From the NCBI GenBank assembly GCA_026936335.1, contig JAPMXV010000032.1, positions 186,001-250,000 on the forward strand: a DNA stretch of 64,000 nucleotides, in the 5' to 3' direction. The position numbers and the translations under genes were made by a program. The notes under the pieces were generated by a model. The model saw nothing but the letters and a program-made list of their open reading frames with translations, was not told the origin of the DNA and ran no database searches. This stretch comes from Mantamonas sphyraenae. Lineage: Eukaryota > CRuMs > Mantamonadidae. Shown here one piece after another: positions 54,730 to 64,000 of this stretch (positions within the stretch are counted from its first letter, which is position 1; each line of letters opens with the position of its first letter).

Positions 54730-55698
54730 ATGAGCAGCACAGACGAGCGCCCCAGGAGCTGGGTGTCCAAAAGCGACGAGCGTAAGCTGCGCGAGAGTGC
54801 GCAAAAGCCGGCGAGCAAGTTCAAGATCAACCGCAAGCGGCGGACGCTGTCGTACACGCTGCAGCTGCATCATGTGCCAGAAAACATGGTGTATGTGGAC
54901 GTGAGCGAGAAGCAACTGCTTGTGCACACACTGAAGCACGCGCGCAAGTACTACTACCGGGTGGCGCACCCGGACGGGATTGTGGTGGACGAACGGTCCG
55001 CCTCGAGCGAACGGCGTGGCAACACGGTGGAAATCCGCATGGACATCACAGAGGCGCCGTGGGACGAGGAAGCACGCGCAGCGGCAGAGGCAGCAGCGGC
55101 AGCAGAGGCGGCAGCGGCTGAGGCGCCTGTGAAGAAGCCGTTGACGAAGAAGCAGAAGCAGAAGGACAAGGAGCGGCGCATTCGCGAAGCCAAGGCGGCC
55201 AAAAAGGCAAAGAAGAACGGAAAGGGCAAGGGGATGGCGGAATCCGGGAGCAACGATGGCGAGGCGTCGTCGAGTACAAAGGCAAAGGGAAGCAAAAAGC
55301 AGGGGTTGAGCCAGGACGCGGCGCTGGCGTTGGCGGAAGACATTGGGGCCGAACAGGCCGCGGCGGCCAAGGAGAAGCTGGCAAAGGACGCAGCGAAGCA
55401 GGAGTGGATCCGCATCCAAGAACGAAAGCAGGCGCAGCGCAAGGCAAAGAAAGATGCAGCGCGGGATGAGGAGCGCGAGCTGTTGGAGCGAAAGGCACTG
55501 AAGCGGCTGAGCAAGAAGGCGAAGCGCAAGGTGGAGGAGATTGTGGAGCATGTGGTGACGCCGTCGGGCCAACAGGAGGAAGTGAACGAGGATGCAGAGG
55601 CGGAGGAGGCGCTTGGTGCTCGCAAGAGCGGAAGCAAGGGCAAGAAGAAGCGAGTGGTTCGATTCGAAGTGAAGCGAAGGAGGAAATCCAAGGCGTGA
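54730..55698 (+). CDS. Lys/Ala-rich protein with a CS (p23)-like domain, unrecognised
   Basis: 322 residues, single exon. Residues about 30 to 110 look like a small beta-sandwich: FKINRKRRTLSYTLQLH, NMVYVDVSEKQLLVHT, YYYRVAHPDGIVVDE and NTVEIRMDI are spaced like the strands of a CS domain (p23, PIH1 and related co-chaperones), including the final hydrophobic I-x-M pattern. The remainder is Ala/Lys/Glu helix with several basic clusters and a basic end, suggesting nuclear or nucleolar location. The resemblance is by pattern only. The gene diverges from the ESRP-like gene (231 bases) and converges on an unknown gene (82 bases between stops). Confidence 0.6.
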   Translation: MSSTDERPRSWVSKSDERKLRESAQKPASKFKINRKRRTLSYTLQLHHVPENMVYVDVSEKQLLVHTLKHARKYYYRVAHPDGIVVDERSASSERRGNTVEIRMDITEAPWDEEARAAAEAAAAAEAAAAEAPVKKPLTKKQKQKDKERRIREAKAAKKAKKNGKGKGMAESGSNDGEASSSTKAKGSKKQGLSQDAALALAEDIGAEQAAAAKEKLAKDAAKQEWIRIQERKQAQRKAKKDAARDEERELLERKALKRLSKKAKRKVEEIVEHVVTPSGQQEEVNEDAEAEEALGARKSGSKGKKKRVVRFEVKRRRKSKA

Positions 55699-55780
55699 AC
55701 GGGTTTTGAGGGGGGGTCGTGATACAGGGGGAAATGGAGCGTTGTTGACTGAGGTGTTTGTTAATTGTGCGTGCAAACTG

Positions 55781-56560
55781 TCATGTGAGGAGAAATGTGC
55801 CACGGCCATCTTTGATTTCGAGGCGGACGCGGCACTGGAGGACGTCGCCGAGCTGGACCATCCAAGAAGCTTGGCAATAGGCGATGAAAGAGTTGCGCTG
55901 GAAGGAGGTTGTCCATGCGAGGGCCTGGTTGAGGTCGTCGATCATGGGGGCCAGCGAGTCGGGCAACGACGTCTTGGTCTCCTTGACGAGAGCATGCACG
56001 CGGTCGCCAGCAAGGGTGTCCTCCTTGGCGTCGGTGTCAAAGATATGGTGCACCTGTGCCACGACGTCGTTGATTGTGTCGACGACTTGCCGCGGGTCCA
56101 GAAGGTCGGAGGCGCTGCTGGTGTCGTCGGAGCCCTCTGTGCCCTGCGCGTGGCTGCTGGCAACTGGTTTGAGGCGCAGCTCCAAGGGTGGCGTGGTGCC
56201 GCCCATACTGCGCAGGATGTGGTTGACTCGTTTGATCGCCACAGACATCTGGGTGCGGTGTGAGCGGCGGGAGACGGAAAGCAGGGGCAAACAGCGGTGT
56301 GCAGAACATGGAGAGGGCACATTCAAAGTCACGCAGGTTTGGGACACAAACACACGTCCCATGTGCACGATGGATGACTGCAAAAGCGCAGGTTGTGGCA
56401 GAGGCAGGGAACGCACGGGCACACTTCAGTTGCTGGGCGATGCGCCTGCCCGGCAGCAGCCAAATCAAATCCGCATCGACTCCACCTGTTGGAAAACGCC
56501 GCCAGCAAGCTCCTGATCGCATTGAAGTAATCCCGCGACAAGCACACGCAAGGAAACAAA
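55781..56560 (-). CDS. Unrecognised helical protein, 5' end unresolved
   Basis: The secure part is the exon 55781..56248, starting at ATG or at an acceptor CCCAG directly before it (frame MSVAIKRVNHILRSMGG). An upstream exon ending at 56486 (LLQCDQELAGGVFQQ) joins in phase 0 and continues an amphipathic helix, so I include it tentatively from about 56560. The encoded piece has a helical N-terminal part, a Ser/Asp/Gly linker, and a C-terminal domain of mixed helices ending QCRVRLEIKDGRGTFLLT. I do not recognise the family, and no catalytic motif is visible. The promoter region must be close to that of the cyclin gene, which starts about 200 to 300 bases away in the other direction. Confidence 0.45.
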
Positions 56561-56780
56561 ACGGAACCGGATGTAGGTGGCGAGGGAAGAGGGGAAAAGA
56601 AAGCCGATTTGCGACGGAACCGCACTCGGACGCATGGGGGTACATAGAGACCTGTAGCACACACAAAACCGTGTGCAGCGGGTGGAATTTTATGTTTTCC
56701 GTGTGTGGAGGCGTTGAAGGAGTGGAGAAGAAATGCACAAGAAGCGGGGGGTGCGTGTGGGCTGACGCACAAATTTAAAC

Positions 56781-56790
56781 GCGCGCGCAA
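56781..56790. promoter_or_regulatory. GCGCGCGCAA motif before cyclin
   Basis: GCGCGCGCAA abuts the first in-frame ATG of the cyclin gene. A related GCGCGCAAATT lies at 56949..56959 within the first intron, followed at once by TAACGG, a Myb-type core. They resemble, but do not exactly match, E2F consensus sites. Confidence 0.3.
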
Positions 56791-56817
56791 ATGGGCGGTG
56801 ATCTTTGGGCGGCACAG

Positions 56818-58550
56818 ATGTCGTTTGTCAAAGACACCCACACCGATTCGGACGCACCCAGCCATGTGCGCCGTGGCAAGCGTATGGATGAGGAGACACA
56901 GGAGCGCACTGTGCTCGGTGAAGTGACGAACAAGCAAAGTGTAGGTTGCGCGCGCAAATTAACGGCAGGTGATCACGGGTGGCGGGCTGACACGCAGACC
57001 CACCACAGCGCAACGCACGCACAAAGGGCAAGCAAGCAGCGTCTCGCACGAGCCGTACGCATACACGATCGCGCCAGGAGCGCAGCGTGAGCGTGGTGGT
57101 GGACAGTGGCATGGAGCTGGAGACGGCGTCGTCGTCGTCGTCGTCTTCGGCTGCCAAGGATGAGCTGGCGAGCAGCACGTCGTTTGGCTCGGACGTCGAC
57201 GTCGACGTGGACCTGGACCTGGACGAAATGACCACCACCACGGCGGTGGCGGCCACAACAGGTAATGTGTGGAGAGAGGAAGAGAGAGAGAGGGAGGGAA
57301 GAGGGGTTTGGAGGTGCAGGAGCAAGAGCCCGCGCGCGCTCTTTTGCTTTTCGAGCCGTCACGATTCGCACTTGCGGCAGCGGCGAATGTTTGGACACAG
57401 GGCTGACACGGGAAGGGATATGTGCGGCTGTGGGGACCTGCGTTGTCCATGTGCATTTGTGGCTGGGTGGGGTGACCTGCACAGACTCGATGGACGCATA
57501 CAGCGTCGAGTTTGACGTGGACAAGGACGACCAGTACGACCCGCAACAAGCAGGACAGTACGCGGAGGATATCTACGCGTACCTGCACGACAACGCCCAG
57601 CGCTTCCGCCCCAACGAGGAGTACATGGGCACGGTGCAGACGGACATCAACCGCAACATGCGCTCGATCCTGATGGACTGGCTGGTCGAGGTGGCCGAGG
57701 AATACCGCCTGGTGAGCGATTCGCTTTTCCTGGCCGTCAACTACATCGACCGCTACCTGTCAATCGAGAGCGTGTCGCGCTCCAAGCTGCAGCTGGTGGG
57801 CATCACGGGCATGTTCATCGCCAGCAAGTACGAAGAGGTGTATGCGCCGTCCGTGGAGGACTTTGTGTACATCTCCGACTACACCTACAACCGCAACGAG
57901 GTCCTCAACCTCGAGGCCAAGATGATCGAGGCCCTTGAGTTCAACCTTACCTGCGCCACCTCCAAGGTCTTTCTTCGCCGCCTCCTCAAGGTGGCAGACG
58001 CCGATGCGCGCACTCGCCTTCTCGCCAGCGTACGTTCTTGCCCTGTTCCTTGCCCTGCCTTTTGTCCAGCCGTGTATTTTGCGATGCTTGCTCTCTGCGT
58101 AGTCCCATGTCCACGTTTGCCCACGCGTTGGGTGCCTGGAAGTGGCCGTGGCCTGTGCGGTGGGGCTCGCGCGCCATTTTCGTTGAGCTAGTTCCTGACA
58201 ACCGACCGTGATCCCCCGAATGTGCTGCGATACAGTTCCTCACCGAACTCACGCTTGTCGACTACGACTACTTGGTGTACGAGCCGGCGCTGATTGCCTC
58301 GTGCGCGGTGTATCTGGCCCTGCTCACGCGTGAAAAGACGCCGTGGTCGAGGAAGCTGCAGTTCCACGCCAAGTTTGACGAGGAGCAGATGCGCCCCTGC
58401 CTCAACCAGATGCTCGACACCTTCCGTGCCTCTCGCACCAGCAACCTGCAGGCCGTCCGCGAAAAGTACAGCCAGCCGCGTCTGGGCAACGTGGCAAACA
58501 TGCCCGTGCCGGACGCCATCCCGGAGGAGAACTTTGTGGACGCCATGTGA
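56818..58550 (+). CDS. Mitotic-type cyclin (A/B class)
   Basis: Activates a cyclin-dependent kinase. Exons 56818..56940, 57078..57261, 57485..58029 and 58236..58550 give 388 residues; an in-frame ATG at 56791 would add nine. Exon 1 carries RTVLGEVTN, a good destruction box (RxxLxxxxN). Exon 2 is Ser/Asp-rich. The cyclin box starts with DIYAYLHDNAQRFRP and includes MRSILMDWLVEVAEEYRL (MRAIL variant), VNYIDRYLS and LVGITGMFIASKYEEVYAP. The C-terminal cyclin fold is in the last exon (YEPALIASCAVYLAL). Acidic linkers separate the D-box from the core. The upstream exons were found through the D-box and matched splice phases; they are less certain than the core. Confidence 0.88.
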
Positions 58551-58706
58551 ACAGCACACCGGTCATTCTCTGCCTACCAAGCCAACCTCAACCCATCTGC
58601 ATTATTTTTTTTCACCACCTCTCGTGTGGGCGGGCGAATGAAACTTCCACTTCCACTGCATCGCCGCTGCGCCGGCCGGGCCACACGTTCTGCTGCTCCA
58701 CACGCG

Positions 58707-61700
58707 ATGGGAAACCAATTGGCCAGCATTTCCATCAGCACCATCGAGGCGTGTCTGGTCGACTTGCCACACGTCACCCTCGACGAGTCCCTTGGGCCCG
58801 GCCGCTTCCTGAAGACGGTCAAGGCAAACACCGTGTCCGGGCCTGTCGTGCTAAAGATGTATATCAAGAGCAGCGCAGACGAACAGCTATCCAAGGAGCT
58901 AGTGCGTCTGAAAGGTCAGTGTCCGCGCGTGGGGTTGTGTTTGCCATCCCCTTGTGTTTGCAAAGGCGGGGTTTGCGTGTTGCTCACTCCCAAGGGCCGG
59001 TCCTCCCATTGCGTCATGCAGACCTCAAGCAGAAGATCAGCACACACAAACACCCCCACCTGCTGCCCTTTGGTTACTTTTTCGAATCGGAAAAGGCTGC
59101 CTTTGTTGCTCGCCAGTACATGTACATCTCGCTCACAGAGCGCATCGGGTCAGTGTCGCCATCTTTGCTCCACGATCGCTTTTCCCCGCGGCACTTGCCC
59201 ACCTGAATGTCGGCGCCGCATACTGTGCACGCTGCGTCTCATTTTGCATGTTTGCCATCGCGTGCCCCTGTCGTTTGCCTCGTGCTTGGCCACTAACTCT
59301 GCTGACGTGCCGCCTCGTTTGCGAAACCCTCTCAGCACGCGACCCTTTCTCAAGGAGGTCGAAAAGTGCTGGATCACCTTCCAGCTGCTCAGGGCTCTGG
59401 CCGACGCACATGCACAAGGGGTCGTGCACGGCGACATCAAGTCTGAGAATGTGCTGCTTACAACCTTTAGCTGGGCCTACCTTGCCGACTTTACCGAGTT
59501 CAAAAAGCCCTTTCTGCCTGCTGTACGTCTCGTCTCGCCCCGGCCAGCCTTCCCACACACACACACACACGCACACACACATCTCTGGCCGACTCCTGCC
59601 TGAGCATCAGTCTCCAATCCTGCTGGCTGCCCAATGGCGCACACCGACCTGCCATGTCTGCCACGGCGTCGTCCAAAGCAGTGTGCGCTGACTCACGAAT
59701 CCCTCACGTCCCGGCTTTCCCGGTCCGCCCCTGCCTCCACGTGCTCACACACACACACACGCAAACCACACACAGGACAACCCGGCCGACTTTTCGTTCT
59801 ACTTTGACTCGTCGGGCAAGCGCACGTGCTATGTGGCGCCCGAGCGTTTTGTGGACGCAGACGAAACAAAGCCACCCGTCGTTGTTCAGCCCAGTGCCGA
59901 TGTGTTTTCGCTCGGCTGCGTGTTGGCAGAGCTGTTTCTGGAGGGAGAAACGCTTTTCAACCTCTCTCGTCTGCTCGACTATCGTGCAGGGAGCTACGAC
60001 CCGTCCAACAAGCTCAAGCAAATCGAGAACGAGGCGGTGCGTTCGCTCATCACCTCCATGCTTGCACGCAACGCAGACGAGCGCCCCACTGCACAGCAGT
60101 GCCTCGAAAACGGCCTCGGCTCTGTGTTCCCGCACTGCTTTGAAACATTTATCCATCCCCTGCTCGAAAACATGGTCAACGCAAACGCCGACGAACGCAT
60201 CCACATGATCCACCATTACCGCCACCACATCGCACGCATCCTCCGCACAAATGGAAGCAACGACGAGGAGGATGCAAAGATGGATCTTGGGGCAGACGCT
60301 GCAGATGCAGATGCGCACACAGATGAGGAGCAGAAGCTCCCGTCCTCGTTGACAAAGCAGCGCTCGACAGGCACGGCCTCGGCTACGCACCCGTCTCTGG
60401 CTCGCAAGACGTCACGCAACCTGTCCAGCTCCTCCTCATTCTCCGAGAGCGACTTTGACCCCCTCTTGGAGGATGTGCGTACAAACATGGCCAACACAGA
60501 AGCGTCGCTGCAGACGAGCCAAGCACTACTCGACAGACTCACCACGGACACGTCGCCTTCTGCCGACGACCAACAGGACGGCGAGGCCAACGGCGACACA
60601 GACATCGTTCCCGCCAAGCAGATGGCAGACGTCACACGCATTGTGGAAACCATGATCACAGGCGAGACTCTGCTGCGACGCAAACACCACAGTGCACGCG
60701 TGCTGGCTTCACTGTCGTCACCCTCCTCCTCCTCCTCCTCCTCCTCCTCTTCTTCCTCCTCCGCAGAGGTCTCTGATGACACGGGCGTGGCCACGGTGAA
60801 GCCTGCCGGCATTGACACGCTGCTGCAACAGAGCCACCACCACCGAGAGGAATCACCCAGCTTTGTGGTTCTGATTGGCCTTGTGTGCGCAAGCATGCGC
60901 AGCGTGGCCTTTCCTGCATCCAAAATCCTGGCCATGGATTTGCTGCTGGACATTGCAGAGCACGTGAGCGACGAAATCGCCCTCGAGCGCATCCTCCCCT
61001 ACTTTATTGCCATGCTCAGCGATTCGACGCCGCTCGTGCGTGCCTCTGCAGTGCGCTCGCTCGTTGCTCTCATCCAGCTCGTAGAGGAGCTGGACAAACC
61101 CAACATGAACGTGGTTGCAGAGTACATCTTGCCGGCCATCACCGAACTGGCCGAAGACGACTCTGACCTCGTGCGTCTGACGCTCGCCCAGAATGCAGCT
61201 CTGCTTGCCGAAGGCACGGCCCGCCTGCTCAATTTGGCAGAGAGTGTGCGCAGCGACCTACTCATCGAGCAGCATCTGGCCAACAACGCGTCGTCGATTT
61301 TGGGCTCGTTCGACCAAGATCTGGACCAGCTGCGCGATGCCATCCACGAACTGACGTGGCAGTTCCTCCTGAACGCCCCCTTTGAGGTCAAGCGCGCATT
61401 TCTCTACGACATCGCCCGCATGTGTACATTCATGGGCCCCGAAAAGACAAACGACACGATCCTGCCGCTCATCATCACCTTTCTCAACGACCAAGACTGG
61501 CACCTGCGCAGCGCACTCTTCCACTCCATCCCAGAGATTGCCGTTATTGTGGGCACCAACAGCCTGGAGGCCTTTATCCTGCCGTGCATCATCCAGGCGC
61601 TCACGGACGTGGTGGACATTGTGGTGGAAAAGGCCTTGGCCTGCCTTGCGTGCTTGGCCGAGGCCGGCATGCTTAACCGCAGCGTGATGGTGGATATCAC

Positions 61701-64000
61701 CACACGTGTGGCGCCGCTACTGGTACACCCCACGAGCTGGCTGCGCATGGGAGCGGTGGCGTACATTTCCAGCGTTGCCGCCACGATGGATATCGCTGAC
61801 CTGCACTGTTTCATCATGCCGCACGTACGACCCTTTCTCACCTCGGATGTGTTTGAAATCGACCCTGTGGCCCTACTCAGTGTGCTTGCCGAACCCGTGC
61901 GTGCCGAACTGTTCTACTCCGTGCTGCGCGTTTCCGCCGAACAGGGCGACATGTTTCTCGACGTCATCACCGACGAAGAGATGGCGCAAATGACATCCTC
62001 CCTTCTGGTGGACAACATGGGCCGTGCGCCCTCCATGCTGAACAGCATGGGTGCGGTTCAGGTGACCCCGTCGGAAAACAAGATCCTCAACGCGATGAAG
62101 ACGTACATCATGAGCGCGTGCCACGCGTACCACAACAAGTGGAATAACCAGGGCGGTGGAAGCAGCAGTGGTGGGGGCAGTGGCAACGGAGACGACGACA
62201 CGGGGCCGCTGTCGGCCAACCTGCGTGTGCAGGGTCTGGTTGCAAACAGGGTGCTTGTGATCCGCAGCACGCTGCAGCGGCCACATGACTACTTCTTGGG
62301 CGACCACTTCAACACCAGTTGCCTGTTCAAGCAAAAGTGGCTGGATCTGTTTGCCGACAACGGTGTGCACATCGACACGGAGCAGCTGACAGACCGCTTC
62401 TTTGCACCACACTCGGCCTCGCTGGGCCGTACTGCGTATTATCCCGAGGGCATCAAGTGGGACACATCTGCATCGGACGGGGTGGGCGCGGTGGTTGTGA
62501 GCAGCCTGGCGATGCTGAACGATGTGGACGACGGCGGCGACGAGCCAGGCAGTCCACTGTCGGTGAGCTCCTCCACAGGATCCATCGACGAAGAGACGGA
62601 CAGGCGAGTAGCACGACGCAAAACAATGAGCAAGCGCAAGACAATGCGCAAGACAGCAAGCGAGTCGGCCAAGCATGGCAAAGGCAGCCTGGGTGCACGT
62701 GTGCGTGACGCCTCGCTGTCGTACCACCCTGCGTCTGCGTCGCTGCGTCCATTGTCGCTGGACGTGCGTGCGCTTGTGCTGGGTAAGCCCGTACGAGACT
62801 CTGTGACGGGGTCGAATCTGCTCAACTGGCGTCCAAAGGGCAATCTTGTGGCGCACCTGTCGGAGCACAGAGCCAAAATCAACTGCGTGGCGGTGGCGCC
62901 GGACAACGTGTTCTTTGCCAGCGGGTCGGACGATGGCACAGTGCGCATTTGGGATGTGGAACGGCTGGGCCACAACGCAACGAACCGATCGCGCGGGATG
63001 TACTCTGCCCAGGGCGACCGCATCACGTGCATGACCTTTCTCAAGGGCTCACACTCGCTGGCGTGTGGTTCTTCCAACGGCACCGTGCTGGTACTGTACA
63101 TTCCGGTGTACCTGACAACGTCGATCACGCGCTACGAGGCGCCGCGTGTCGTGACGCGCGTGGATCTGGACGAGGGAGCCATCACACACATGGTGCACTA
63201 CATCGACCCGGGCTCCATGGAGTCGTTGCTGTTGTTTAGCACGGCCGAGGGCAACGTGCACGCGTACGACCTGTATATGGATCGACAGGCATGGGTGCTG
63301 CGCAGCGGCACCAAGTACGGAGCAATCACAAGCATTGATGCATCTTCGGACGGCGTGCTGCTGGTGGCAGGCACCTCACGTGGTTGTTTGCTCGTGTGGG
63401 ATCTGCGTTTCAGGCTGTTGGTGGATGTGTGGTACCTGCCCAAGATGGGGCACGTGTTCAGTGTTCGTTTCAACCGCTCGACCATCCGCCAGAGCAACGT
63501 GCCGCTGGTGTACGTGTGTGCAGGCGAAAACATGGTTTTGGTCTTTGATGTGGACGAGGGCAGGTGCCTGCAGGTGTTCTCTGTGAATCAGGGGGTGGAC
63601 ACAAACAGCCACGCAGCAGACATGCTCGTGGACAACGACTTTGTGTCCTTGCTGTCCGCCAAAAGCAAGAGCCGTGACGCGGTCGGAGTCGGAGTCGACG
63701 ACAAAAAGCAGGAGCTGGAAGACATCCTGAGCCAAGTGGAAACAGAGATGCAACCGTGCACACACTCGATGCGCTGCATGCTGTCACCATCCCAGTCGCC
63801 CTACATCATCACCGCAGGCACAGACCGCCAGATCCGCTATTGGGATCTCACCAACGGTGCGTCGTCGTTCATTGTGGCTGGAGACATGTGCGACGAGATC
63901 AACTGGGAGGCGGAGGTGGCCAGCGCAAGCAGCAGCAGTAGCAGCGCATCGTCAGCTTCCAACTCGGAGCAGCAAAGCTCGAGTTCGCTGTCCATGCGTG
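58707..64000 (+). CDS. PIK3R4: VPS15/PIK3R4 pseudokinase-HEAT-WD40 protein (3' end outside window)
   Basis: Regulatory subunit of the class III PI 3-kinase VPS34 in autophagy and endosomal sorting. Exons 58707..58914, 59022..59148, 59336..59522 and 59776 to the window end give more than 1,580 residues. MGNQLAS is an N-myristoylation signal identical in kind to known VPS15. Kinase region: VVLKMYI (lysine), TRPFLKEVEKCWITFQLL, GVVHGDIKSENVLLT and LADFTEFK (DFG replaced by DFT), then DNPADFSFYFD, RTCYVAPERF. HEAT repeats occupy about 400 to 1000 with acidic and Ser-rich insertions (Ser run near 600). WD40 repeats start near 1230 (HLSEHRAKINCVAVAPDN, FASGSDDGTVRIWD) and continue to the window end. 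The third intron is packed with CA repeats. Confidence 0.95.

Noticed and set aside
1-64000. Transposons, insertion sequences, tRNA or rRNA genes
   Set aside because: I looked for transposase or reverse-transcriptase motifs, long terminal or inverted repeats and cloverleaf patterns in the gene-free stretches and saw none.

Overview
The window is nuclear DNA from a unicellular eukaryote with a compact, GC-rich genome. Protein families such as PABPN1, NXT1, importin alpha, VPS15, ferlin, derlin and cyclin A/B are unambiguously eukaryotic. Genes are interrupted by short GT-AG introns, mostly 75 to 250 bases. I count 29 protein genes in 64 kb, one per about 2.2 kb, on both strands in nearly alternating order. 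Start codons of divergent genes are often only 39 to 85 bases apart, and stop codons of convergent genes 3 to 150 bases apart. I cannot name the species. The mix of a two-subunit ATP-citrate lyase, an ESRP-type exonuclease/RRM protein, a ferlin and an AGBL4-type carboxypeptidase suggests a free-living protist, perhaps near Amorphea, but this is a weak inference.

Layout. 0-4 kb: partial DHHC palmitoyltransferase (-), GNB1L/ASA1-like WD40 protein, TXNDC17-type thioredoxin, PABPN1 (all +). 4-10 kb: ATP-citrate lyase B (-) and A (+) from one shared promoter, then a monofunctional formate-THF ligase (-). 10-19 kb: SDA1 (+), a 63-residue one-helix membrane protein (-), derlin (-) divergent from a tail-anchored MYND protein (+), and a PAQR receptor (+). 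19-28 kb: a single secreted protein of about 2,800 residues (-) with 21 cysteine-rich modules. 28-46 kb: coiled-coil protein (-) and AGBL4-like deglutamylase (+), NXT1 and importin alpha (+), mevalonate kinase (-), CCDC174-like protein (+), Sec7 ARF-GEF (-), small Kazal protein (+), ferlin (-). 46-64 kb: PH/leucine-rich-repeat protein with broken frames (+), primase small subunit (+), ESRP-like splicing factor (-), CS-domain-like basic protein (+), an unrecognised gene (-), cyclin A/B (+), and VPS15 running off the end (+).

Functional threads. ATP-citrate lyase supplies cytosolic acetyl-CoA, which mevalonate kinase's pathway consumes. Derlin and the MYND protein may share ER membrane quality-control duties. 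NXT1, importin alpha, PABPN1, CCDC174 and the ESRP-like protein all act on RNA or nuclear traffic. The primase and cyclin genes carry candidate cell-cycle promoter elements, clearest at the primase (a TTGGCGCCAA palindrome).

The most unusual object is the giant secreted protein. It has a signal peptide on its own exon, amphipathic helices, a poly-basic segment, a beta-rich segment and seven triplets of a cysteine module I cannot assign to a known family. About 1 kb of it is a fresh, almost identical in-frame tandem duplication.

Exon limits were derived by hand from reading frames and splice signals and may be off by a base or a few. First exons are the least certain.
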